Source of the DNA: DASWZN01 sp036404435
GTDB taxonomy: Bacteria > Acidobacteriota > Terriglobia > Bryobacterales > Bryobacteraceae
Direction: 5' to 3'
DNA: 64,000 nt
NCBI GenBank assembly: GCA_036404435.1
Contig: DASWZN010000047.1
Span: 147,076-211,075, forward strand
Shown: piece after piece, positions 17,113 through 25,152 of the stretch
Layout: every line of letters starts with the position of its first letter
How positions within the stretch are numbered: the stretch's first letter is position 1
Position numbers and translations under genes: made by a program
Notes under the pieces: generated by a model
Databases searched by the model: none
Told to the model about the DNA's origin: nothing
Seen by the model: only the letters and a program-made list of their open reading frames with translations

Positions 17113-18444
17113 TCAGGTCCGCGCTAGGCAGCCTGCCTCCAGCGCCGCCAGAGCCCGCCGGCAGACCTCCGCGTGGCGAGCGCGCTTGTCGCGGCGGAGC
17201 CGCTTGTGAGTCTCCTCGTCGAGCGGAGGCAGCAGGTCGAAGGTGATGTTGGCGGGCTGGTAGCCGCGCGCGTCCGCGCCGGACACGTAGCGGCACAGCG
17301 AACCCAGCGCCGTCTCGAAAGGGAACGACCGCGGCTCTTCGCCCCGCGCCAGAGCCGCCGCATGACGGCCCGCCATCAACCCCGTAGCGATCGATTCGAC
17401 GTATCCCTCGACGCCCGAGATCTGCCCGGCGAAGAAAATCCGGGGATCGCGCCTCAACTGCAAGCTGGCGGAGAGCAGCGCCGGGGCGTTGATGTACGTG
17501 TTTCGGTGCACCTGGCCGAAGCGGACGAACTCGGCACGCTCGAGTCCCGGGATCATCCGCATCACGCGCGCCTGCTCCCCGTACCGCAGGTGGTTCTGGA
17601 AGCCAACCAGGTTGTAACTCGCCGCGCGCAAATCCTCCTGGCGCAACTGCACCACGGCGTAGGGACGGCGGCCGGTGCGCGGGTCCGTCAGGCCCATCGG
17701 CTTCATGGGCCCGAAGCGCAGCGTCTCGCGGCCGCGCCGGGCCAGTTCCTCGACCGGAAGGCAGGCTTCGAAATACGGCACGTCGTCCGCAATGTGTCCC
17801 TCGAACGTGGCGGCGGCCAGCAGCGCATCGATGAACCGCTCGTATTGCTCCCGGTCGAAGGGACAATTCAGGTAGTCGTCGCTGCCGTCGAGCGATTTGC
17901 CGTAGCGCGACGCGCGAAATGCGACGGAAAGGTCGACCGAATCCGCCTCCACGATGGGGCTGATAGCGTCGTAGAAGTACAGCCGCTCGGAGCCGGTGAG
18001 CCGGGCGATCTCGGCCGCCAGCGCGTCGCTGGTGAGCGGCCCGCTGGCGATGACCACGATGCCATCCGGGATCGCGGTCACTTCCTCGCGCCGCAGCTCG
18101 ATGTTCGGCTCCGCCTCGATCGCGGCCGTGACGGCTTCGGCGAAGCCATCGCGATCCACTGTCAGCGCGTGACCACCGGGAACGCGCGCGTCGCTGGCCA
18201 CCCTCAGCAGAAGCGATCCCGCCCGACGCAATTCCTCTTTCAGCAGCCAGGGCGCGGAACCCTCCTGCTCGGTCTTGAGGGAATTGCTGCACACCAGCTC
18301 TCCCAGGCGATCCGTCTTGTGCGCGGGCGTCGAGCGGACCGGCCGCATCTCGTAAAGCACGGTGCGGCAGCCCGCCCGCGCCGCCTGCCACGCGGCTTCC
18401 GATCCCGCCAGGCCTCCGCCGATGATGTGAACCGCCTCAGCCAA
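17113..18444 (-). CDS. trmFO: folate/FAD-dependent tRNA (uracil-54-C5)-methyltransferase TrmFO
   Basis: A 443-aa flavoprotein that makes ribothymidine-54 in the T-loop of tRNA, using methylene-tetrahydrofolate and a reduced flavin. The N-terminal FAD motif IIGGGLAGSEAAWQAA, the ELVCSNSLKTE cysteine segment, SPIVEADS, the RFGQVHRNTYI block and the C-terminal PANITFDLLPPL all fit the family, and the length is normal (about 440). Translation starts at a TTG (18444); a TACAAT box lies about 14 bases upstream and no strong ribosome site is visible. It uses the folate C1 pool that the C1 cluster at 45-59 kb could feed. Confidence 0.95.
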   Translation of the reverse strand: MAEAVHIIGGGLAGSEAAWQAARAGCRTVLYEMRPVRSTPAHKTDRLGELVCSNSLKTEQEGSAPWLLKEELRRAGSLLLRVASDARVPGGHALTVDRDGFAEAVTAAIEAEPNIELRREEVTAIPDGIVVIASGPLTSDALAAEIARLTGSERLYFYDAISPIVEADSVDLSVAFRASRYGKSLDGSDDYLNCPFDREQYERFIDALLAAATFEGHIADDVPYFEACLPVEELARRGRETLRFGPMKPMGLTDPRTGRRPYAVVQLRQEDLRAASYNLVGFQNHLRYGEQARVMRMIPGLERAEFVRFGQVHRNTYINAPALLSASLQLRRDPRIFFAGQISGVEGYVESIATGLMAGRHAAALARGEEPRSFPFETALGSLCRYVSGADARGYQPANITFDLLPPLDEETHKRLRRDKRARHAEVCRRALAALEAGCLART

Positions 18445-18488
18445 GGTCTACTGAGACATTGTAGCGGCCAGCCCTGGTCCTCTGCGGC

Positions 18489-18980
18489 TCATGCACCCTT
18501 GGCACGCTCTGCCATCTTGGCCATCTCGATGGCGCCGCGCCGCATCATCTCTTCGGGGCTGACGTCCTCCTTGTGCGTCGCCAGCGCCCAAATGTGCCCG
18601 AACGGGTCCGCCAGGTGCCCGGTTCGGTCACCCCAGAACTGGTCCTTGAGCGGAAACTTGACGGTGGCGCCGGCCTCGACCGCGCGGTTGAACAGCGAAT
18701 CGACGTCCTCGGTGTAGAGATAGTAGGTCGCCGTGGTCCCGCCGAGCGATTCCGGCGCGCGGGAGGGGCCGAACGAGAACTCGTCCGACAGCATCAGCTT
18801 GGAATCGCCGATTTTCATCTCCGCGTGGGCGATTTTGCCGTCCGGAGACGCGAACCGCCCAACCTCGACGGCGCCGAAAGCGCGTTTGTAGAAATCGATC
18901 GCGCGCGCGGCATCGCTTACCACGATGGACGCCGTGAGCGTATGGTAACCTTCGGGGATTGGTTTTACTTTCTGAGCCAT
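18489..18980 (-). CDS. VOC (glyoxalase/PhnB-like) superfamily protein
   Basis: A 163-aa protein with two beta-alpha-beta-beta-beta units of the vicinal-oxygen-chelate fold: TLTASIVVSDAARAIDFYKR and the paired strand LADPFGHIWALATHKEDV are hallmarks of the PhnB subgroup. Members are small metal-binding or ligand-binding proteins and the substrate is not readable. The C-terminal helix (PEEMMRRGAIEMAKMAE) is a common tail in this subgroup. AGGAGG precedes the ATG at 18980. An upstream extension of this frame to 19580 is antisense to the kinase gene's coding direction only by frame and is rejected. Confidence 0.88.
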   Translation of the reverse strand: MAQKVKPIPEGYHTLTASIVVSDAARAIDFYKRAFGAVEVGRFASPDGKIAHAEMKIGDSKLMLSDEFSFGPSRAPESLGGTTATYYLYTEDVDSLFNRAVEAGATVKFPLKDQFWGDRTGHLADPFGHIWALATHKEDVSPEEMMRRGAIEMAKMAERAKGA

Positions 18981-19046
18981 GTTTGCCCTCCTGAGTGAAC
19001 TCCTTCCCCCGGTATAGCACAACCGCGGGCAGGCGGCTCCGCGTGG

Positions 19047-19066
19047 GGCAGGCGCTTCCGCCTGCC
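19047..19066. repeat. GTGGGG-associated hairpin
   Basis: A perfect 8-bp stem (GGCAGGCG and complement) with a CTTC loop follows a CGTGGGG stretch, in the 158-nt gap between the kinase stop and the VOC start. It resembles the GTGGGR-plus-hairpin units near 56.7 and 58.3 kb. Confidence 0.5.
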
Positions 19067-19138
19067 GAGGCAGGGATACGGAAGGAGGGCCAGAACAACA
19101 CCGGTCGTGGAACGACACGGATCCGCCGCTCCGCCGGC

Positions 19139-22100
19139 TCACTCCCGCGGCGTGAACTTGAAGCCCGACAGCCGCACCTCGTCTTTGCCCTCGATCAGCA
19201 CGCCGAATCGGCGCTCCGCGAAATTGATGTCGGGCGCCGACCAGGAATCCAGCACCACCCAGTTGTTGTCCTCGAGCAGCCGGGTGACCACCAGGCCGGG
19301 CCCCACTTCCACGCGCAGCGTGGCCACCAGCTCTTTGGATTTGAGGAAGCGGTTCGTTTTGTAGATCTCGTTCCGCTTCCCGTTCACCACCTGGATACGG
19401 TGAAACGAGTCTTTGTCCATCCGGAACAGCACGTAGTTCTTCGGATCGGAGAAGCCGGCGAACCACTCCAGGCTCCTGCCGCGGAGCAGGCCGCCCGATG
19501 CCGCCATCAGCGTGAAGTCGTACGTTCCCGCCTTGCCGACGGGCTTGTAGAGGACCAGGCCGCCGCCGCGCCGCACCCACCAGCCCTCATCCTGCTGCCA
19601 GCCGCCCGGCTGCTCCCAGCCATCCATGCCCATGGCCACGGGCTTGTGCTGCTCCCGCACGAGCGCCAGCGTGACCGCGGCCGTCTGCCCTCCGGTCACC
19701 TGCACCTGCTCGCTGCGGTCCAGGTACCCTGCCGCGTGCGCCGTCACCGTGTAAGAGCCCTCTTCGAGCTCCACGCTGCTGGTGGTGAGCGCCTGAGGCG
19801 CGCGCCCGCTTCGGGCCACCGTCACGGCGGCGAGGGACGGCGTCACCGTCACCCGCAGCGTGCCGTTCCCGCTCAACAAGGCAACCTCGTTGCCGCCGAC
19901 GCTCACCGTCTGGCCCGCCACGAACGCCCGCCGGATGGGCCGCGACGACTGCCTGTCCTTGCGCAGCTCGATCGCGTGCTCGCCGGGGCTCAGGCTCTGC
20001 ACCTGGAACGTCCCGTCCGCCAGAACCGTGCCCACCGCACTCTGATCGATGAGAACTTCCGCGCCGGGCGTCCCGTGCAGCGTCAGGTGGGCCGTGGTCG
20101 GCAGCGGGACCAGCTTGAATACCAGCTTCTTCTCGTCTCCTTTGGCGATCTCGACTGTCTGCTCCGGCGCCTCCTGAAAGCCCTGCTTCGCCACCCGGAT
20201 GTGGTATTCCTTCGGCGCCCGCTGGATGCGCAACTGGCCCCCGCGCGAAGTCTGGCTGCGGTACTTCTTCCCGTCCACGAAGACGTCCACTCCGTCTTCG
20301 CCCGCCAGAACCACGATCGTCCCCACGTTCTGGTCGGATTGGAAGAACGCCGACAGCTCCGGCGCCGTGCCCACCTGGACCACCCGCTTGATCTGGGTCT
20401 GCCCGCTCACGACGGAAACCTCGTGCGTGCCCGGCGCCAGGTTCGTCAGTTGCACGCCGCCCGGCGTCGCGTCTCCGGCCGCCGCGCCGTCGAGCATCAC
20501 CTGGGCGGGCGAGAGTGTCGTGTACACCCGCGCCTGCCCGTTGAACGTGCTGACCAAAACGCCGCTGGTGTTCTTTACGGCGGGTGGGGCAGCGAGCTGC
20601 GGCACGGTCCCGGGGATCAGCTCGAAATCGAGCTGAGCCTGCCCCAGACGGCTCAGGAGCTTCATGGTGTGTTTGCCCGGAGTGACGGCGTCGAAGGTCA
20701 CCAGACCGTCCTGAGCCGCGCGCGGCTCCTGGTCGTCCAGCGCCACCTTGGCGTCGTTGAAGTCGGTGACCAGCCGCACGGTCTGCGGCAGCGGCGCGAG
20801 CGTCAGCTCGATGGGAGTGGCCGATCCCAGCTTCAATTGCGCCGTTGCCGTGGCGGGCTGATAGCCATCCAGTAGCGCATCGATCTGGTAGGAGCCCGGC
20901 TTGTCTTCCAGCTCGAAGTTCGACGTGCCGCGGATCTTGCCGTTCACCCGAATCACCGCGCCGGGCGGCCAGGTGCGCACCTGCGCGCGAACCATCGTCG
21001 CGGGCGGTGCACCCCTCTTGAAAATCTTCGGAGCGAGCAGCGCCACCGCGATCAACAGCAGCAGCACGGCCAGCGCACCGGCGCCCGCGAAGATCGCATG
21101 GCGGCTCAGGGGGAGCTTGACTGGGAACCGTGCCGGAGGCGCACCCGGTCCCGGCGCGGCGACGGGAGGCAGCGGTGGCGGCGCCATCGAGGGTGGTGGC
21201 GGCAGATTTGGAATCGCAAATACCGCGCTTTCCGGCGGCGGCGGACCCTCCATCGGCGGCGCCGTCGCCACAGTCGGAATGTGCACGCCCGTGATGGGCG
21301 CGATGGGCAGCGGCGGCGGAACCGCGGCCGGCTCGGACGGAAACGGCGGAGGCGCCACGACGGGCGGCGCGATGCTGGTCGCCGTCGCCTCCAGGCCCGC
21401 ATCGGCGGCCGGCGTCGCCGTCCGTTTCAGTCCGGCCAGCCTCTGCTCCAGCGCCCGCACGATCTCGTCGAACTCCGCATCGCCGCCGTATCCGCCCGCG
21501 ACCGCGCGCGCCCGGTCGAGCGCCGCGCCCACCTCGGCCGCATCCGTCGCTTCCGCCGTCTGCCGGTCGAGCTGGCGCAGCGCCTCCAAATCTGCGGGCC
21601 GCTTCTTGGCGCGGCGCTCGTCCCCCAATTCCTTCGCCAGGATGTCGCGCAACTGCGCCAGGCGCGGGTCGAGCGGATACGCCGCCAGACACTTCTCGGC
21701 CTCTGCCAGCGCGCTTTCGATATCGCCCGAGGCCCGGAACTGCCGCGCCTGCGTGAAGCAGTTGTTCACCGCCTCGTCGCGCTTGCGGTCTTGAGCGATG
21801 ATGCGCAGATTCTTGGCCAGCAGGTGCGACGGGTCGATCTCCAGCGCCTGCTGGATCAGGGGCTCGGCCTCCCGCCAGTCGCTATCCACCACCGCCCGCG
21901 CGCGTTCCACCAGCGCCTCGACGATCGCCGACTTGATGGTCTGGCTGCGCGGGTTGAGATCGAGAGCCCGGCGCATCGTCCCGATCCCTTCGTCGAACGA
22001 TTTGTCCTGGCTGAGCGCCTTTCCTTCCGAAAGCAGCTTCGTGGCTTCCTCGGCGCGCGCCGCCGAATCGGAGGCCATTTGCTTGAGCTGGGCCAGCTCG

Positions 22101-24187
22101 GGGTCGTGGGGATACTCCGCCTCCGCTGCCTCCGACAACGCCACCGCCCGTGCATAGTCGCCCGCGGCCATGGCGGCGTCGATCTGGCTGGCCCACCGGT
22201 TCTTGGCTTCCGAGAGCGCCTGCTGCTCCTTCTTCTTCGTGACGCGCTCCACCTCGAAGGCCAGACCCGGATACTGGCTGTAAATCGTGTTCAGAATCTC
22301 CCACTGCGCCGCCGCTTCGGCCAGTTGGCCCCGCTCTTCGTGGTACCGCGCCTTGGCCGCGATCGAGTTCACCAGGTCGCGTTTCTCGCGCATGGGCCGG
22401 ATCTGCCGCTCGAAGTGCGGCTCTCCGGGGTGCTCGGCCACGGCCTGCTCCAGGATGCTCAAGCGCCGGTCCAGGTCCGGCTCCGCCTCCACCTGCCGGT
22501 CGATCTCAGCGATCCGCGCCGACAGCTCCTGCCGCTGCTGCTCCTCGATGTCGAACTTCAACGACTGGAACAGCGCGTGGCCGGGGTACTTCGCCAGCCA
22601 TTCGTTCGCGATCGCCAGCGCCTGGGCGAAACTCCGCCCCTCCAGCAGCTTCTTGGCCTCGTCGTAGGAATTCTTGAGGGACTCGTGCTCCGAGCGGACC
22701 TTGTTGTAGAACGTGTGGTACGAGGCCGCGCGGTCCGGCGCAGCGGTTTCCGGCGCCTTGTGGTCCAGATCGACTACCCTCTCCATCTTGCTCAGCGCCG
22801 TCGTCACTTCGCCGGCATTCCACGCCTCCAGCGCCGCGTGGTAGAGTTCTTCCTTCTCCTTGCGGATGCGCAGAAACTCCTGTTCGCGCCGGTCCACTTC
22901 CGCCATCAACTGCACGGCGCGCGGCTCGTTCGCCTTAAGTTGGAGCAGGTTGTGCAGCGCCTCACGGGCGTGGCTCCAGGCCTGATTGTCCAGGTGCTGC
23001 TGGGCCAGCCGGAACCACTCCTCCATCTTCCGCGCCGTGGTCTTGTTTTCGATGCTGGCCTTGAGCCCCAGCGCCGGCGCGTTGCCCGGATCGAGATCCA
23101 GGATCTCCTGGACCTTTTGGAGCGACAGCGGGTATTCGTCGTTATCGAAGCGCGTGCGCGCGCTCTGTAGAAGCTGGGCGATAGTCTTCTGCTTGCCCGC
23201 ACTCTCGATCTGCCGCTTGAGCGGCACGATGGCCGGGTCGATATGCCCCTCGGCTTCGAGCTCGTTCAGGATTTCGGCCGCGAACTGCAGATCGCCCTGT
23301 TCGAAGGCCGTGGTGGCCCGCGCGATCCGCGGCCGCAGCAGCTCCGGATTGAAGAACTCGATGGGCTCGTTGCGCAGCCCTTTTTGCAGCGTGTCGGAGA
23401 ACTCGCGTGCGCTGGTGTACCGGTTCCACGGCTGCTTGGCGAGCGCCTTGTGGATCACGCGGCTCAGCGTCTGGCTCGCCGCCGGATTCAGGTCGTACAC
23501 AGGCGGAGGCAGTGTCCTCAGGATCGCATCGGCGATCTCCGCTTCCTTACCGCCTTCAAACGGCCGGCGCCGCGTCAGGCTCTCGTAGCAAACCACTCCC
23601 AGCGAGTAAATGTCGGAGGCGGGCGTCGCCGGCTTCATCTGGAGCTGTTCCGGCGCCATGTACAACAGCGTTCCCTTGATGCCTATCGAGAGCCCCGTCT
23701 CGGCCATGTGCGCCACGCCGAAATCGATGACCTTCACCGAGTCGTCGTCCATCACGAAGATGTTGCTCGGCTTGATGTCGCGATGCACCAGCCCGCGCTC
23801 GTGCGCCGCCTGCAGCCCGCGGCAGGCCTGGCAGATGATGTCCACCACGCGCTCCACCGTCAGCCGGTGGCTGGCCACCTTGATCAGCTTGTCCAGGGTC
23901 GAGCCCGGCAGCAAGGGCATCACGAAGTAAGGCTTGCTCGTGCCGTCGTCTTCAAACTCCCCGACGTCGAAGATCTCGACGATGTTCGGGTGGCTCATCG
24001 CCGCCAGAACCCCGCACTCCTTCTGGAACATTTGGAGCGCCGTGCGTGTGGGCGCGTCGCGCAAGGTCTTCACGGCAACGTCGCGCTTGACCGTTGCGTC
24101 CCAGGCGCGGAACACCAGCCCCATCCCGCCCTGCCCGAGAACTTCCTTGATCTCGTAACGCCCGTTCAGTTTGTCGGGAACCGCCAT
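19139..24187 (-). CDS. large Ser/Thr protein kinase with tetratricopeptide-like region, transmembrane helix, PEGA domains and C-terminal lectin-like domain
   Basis: A 1682-aa membrane kinase. Residues 10-270 form a complete Hanks-type kinase: glycine loop GQGGMGLVF, K40, HRDIKPSN (D137), DFG (155-157) and APE (178-180). About residues 300-950 are helical, TPR-like repeats rich in Glu and Ala, then a Pro-rich linker. One transmembrane helix lies near 1030-1055. Outside the membrane follow several PEGA-type beta domains (for example GAVIRVNGKIRGTSNFELED and VFVDGKKYRSQTSRGGQ) and, from about 1520, a concanavalin-like domain (DPKNYVLFRMDKDSFHRIQV). The start at 24187 has GAGGGAGGA upstream; an earlier ATG (24271) lacks this. 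It probably senses an envelope ligand and phosphorylates cytoplasmic targets. Confidence 0.92.
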   Translation of the reverse strand: MAVPDKLNGRYEIKEVLGQGGMGLVFRAWDATVKRDVAVKTLRDAPTRTALQMFQKECGVLAAMSHPNIVEIFDVGEFEDDGTSKPYFVMPLLPGSTLDKLIKVASHRLTVERVVDIICQACRGLQAAHERGLVHRDIKPSNIFVMDDDSVKVIDFGVAHMAETGLSIGIKGTLLYMAPEQLQMKPATPASDIYSLGVVCYESLTRRRPFEGGKEAEIADAILRTLPPPVYDLNPAASQTLSRVIHKALAKQPWNRYTSAREFSDTLQKGLRNEPIEFFNPELLRPRIARATTAFEQGDLQFAAEILNELEAEGHIDPAIVPLKRQIESAGKQKTIAQLLQSARTRFDNDEYPLSLQKVQEILDLDPGNAPALGLKASIENKTTARKMEEWFRLAQQHLDNQAWSHAREALHNLLQLKANEPRAVQLMAEVDRREQEFLRIRKEKEELYHAALEAWNAGEVTTALSKMERVVDLDHKAPETAAPDRAASYHTFYNKVRSEHESLKNSYDEAKKLLEGRSFAQALAIANEWLAKYPGHALFQSLKFDIEEQQRQELSARIAEIDRQVEAEPDLDRRLSILEQAVAEHPGEPHFERQIRPMREKRDLVNSIAAKARYHEERGQLAEAAAQWEILNTIYSQYPGLAFEVERVTKKKEQQALSEAKNRWASQIDAAMAAGDYARAVALSEAAEAEYPHDPELAQLKQMASDSAARAEEATKLLSEGKALSQDKSFDEGIGTMRRALDLNPRSQTIKSAIVEALVERARAVVDSDWREAEPLIQQALEIDPSHLLAKNLRIIAQDRKRDEAVNNCFTQARQFRASGDIESALAEAEKCLAAYPLDPRLAQLRDILAKELGDERRAKKRPADLEALRQLDRQTAEATDAAEVGAALDRARAVAGGYGGDAEFDEIVRALEQRLAGLKRTATPAADAGLEATATSIAPPVVAPPPFPSEPAAVPPPLPIAPITGVHIPTVATAPPMEGPPPPESAVFAIPNLPPPPSMAPPPLPPVAAPGPGAPPARFPVKLPLSRHAIFAGAGALAVLLLLIAVALLAPKIFKRGAPPATMVRAQVRTWPPGAVIRVNGKIRGTSNFELEDKPGSYQIDALLDGYQPATATAQLKLGSATPIELTLAPLPQTVRLVTDFNDAKVALDDQEPRAAQDGLVTFDAVTPGKHTMKLLSRLGQAQLDFELIPGTVPQLAAPPAVKNTSGVLVSTFNGQARVYTTLSPAQVMLDGAAAGDATPGGVQLTNLAPGTHEVSVVSGQTQIKRVVQVGTAPELSAFFQSDQNVGTIVVLAGEDGVDVFVDGKKYRSQTSRGGQLRIQRAPKEYHIRVAKQGFQEAPEQTVEIAKGDEKKLVFKLVPLPTTAHLTLHGTPGAEVLIDQSAVGTVLADGTFQVQSLSPGEHAIELRKDRQSSRPIRRAFVAGQTVSVGGNEVALLSGNGTLRVTVTPSLAAVTVARSGRAPQALTTSSVELEEGSYTVTAHAAGYLDRSEQVQVTGGQTAAVTLALVREQHKPVAMGMDGWEQPGGWQQDEGWWVRRGGGLVLYKPVGKAGTYDFTLMAASGGLLRGRSLEWFAGFSDPKNYVLFRMDKDSFHRIQVVNGKRNEIYKTNRFLKSKELVATLRVEVGPGLVVTRLLEDNNWVVLDSWSAPDINFAERRFGVLIEGKDEVRLSGFKFTPRE

Positions 24188-24537
24188 GGATGCCGTCCTC
24201 CCTCGCGCAGCCAGCCCCACCTGGCTGACAACCAGCTCCGCCGGCCCGGAGCAAGTCCGCACTTGTTCCACCCGAGAATAACACGGAAGGGCCCTGCCTT
24301 TGCAGTCTGTTACCGCGTGGGGCGGCTCGCCTCAGCCCTATGAACCGTGCACTCAGCCTTGGCGTTACGTGACGTTGGAGGAGTTCGAACACCAGAATCC
24401 GGCCACGTCTGCCGGAAGACCCAGCGGAACTGCGGAGAGAGAGTTTTTCAGGCAGGGCGAGACCTATCGATTCGATGGCGCTGGCGGGGAGGCTGTGAGG
24501 CAGGCGCAGGCACCTGCCCCTCGAATTGTGGTCCTGG
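24188..24537. other. intergenic stretch with kinase promoter region, no gene recognised
   Basis: 350 nt between the kinase start and the stop of the secreted protein gene. It must hold the kinase promoter unless the two genes are co-transcribed. An open plus-strand frame (24300-24554, with WRYVTLEEFEHQN) is present, but it has no ribosome site, overlaps the 3' end of the next gene and resembles nothing recognised. Confidence 0.4.
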
Positions 24538-24960
24538 TCAGCGGGAAGCGATGACTACTACTTCAGGCTGGCGCAGGCTGGCCGTGGCGGCGGACTCCTG
24601 GGCGGTCTTCGAGACGGGCAGCTTCAACCCGGACGCATACCCGGCCCACCAGACGTCGGCCAGGACGTAGCCGCTCTGGTAATGGTCGAACGCCAGGCTG
24701 GATTGCCGCGCCGGACTGCCCAGTACGGCCGCGTTCCCAGCGAACAGAGCCGTGTGTTTGTTGTCGGCGCTTTCGATGGCCAGAAGCCCGGCGCCGGCTC
24801 CACCGCGGCTGATCGAGTATTCGCCGGCTGGCATGGTTGTGTTGCCGATCGCGAACTCGAACGGAATATCGACCCGCAGCGCTATCGGCGACTGCGCGTA
24901 AACGGACGCTGCCGCCAGCGCTAGAAGCATGGCGGAAGCAACTAACAATCTGAATCTCAT
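24538..24960 (-). CDS. small secreted protein of a type common in Acidobacteria
   Basis: A 140-aa exported protein. The signal sequence (LLVASAMLLALAAASVYAQ) ends in a clear Ala-x-Ala-type cleavage region near residue 22. The mature part starts with IALRVDIPFEFAIGNTTMPA and GEYSISR, a beta-rich pattern seen in many acidobacterial secreted proteins in which a DIPFxF stretch precedes an MPAGEY turn. Function unknown. A GGAGGGG sequence lies just upstream of the ATG. It could be on the same transcript as the kinase gene that lies downstream on the same strand. Confidence 0.8.
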   Translation of the reverse strand: MRFRLLVASAMLLALAAASVYAQSPIALRVDIPFEFAIGNTTMPAGEYSISRGGAGAGLLAIESADNKHTALFAGNAAVLGSPARQSSLAFDHYQSGYVLADVWWAGYASGLKLPVSKTAQESAATASLRQPEVVVIASR

Positions 24961-25152
24961 GGAAACCCCTCCTTATCGATCGTGCAGGCACGGCTGCCCG
25001 GCGCGCCCCCCCACACTGCGAGACGCGAAACCCAGTAGCCGGTTGAACTGTCCTGCCTGATAGGGGAGACGCGCGCTGCCCGCGGCCGGATACGGCCCGA
25101 ACAATTCGGGGACAATACGTTTACAATCACTTACTGTGGCGAGGGAGGAAGC

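Noticed and set aside
16991..18391. 466-codon minus-strand frame alternative to trmFO
   Set aside because: Out of frame with all TrmFO motifs; only its last 42 codons lie outside trmFO and are noted separately.
21098..23170. 690-codon open frame on the plus strand
   Set aside because: Antisense to the large kinase gene; Arg/Leu/His-rich shadow composition and no motif.
24300..24554. 84-codon plus-strand frame in the gap before the kinase
   Set aside because: No ribosome site, overlaps a secreted-protein gene and matches nothing recognised.
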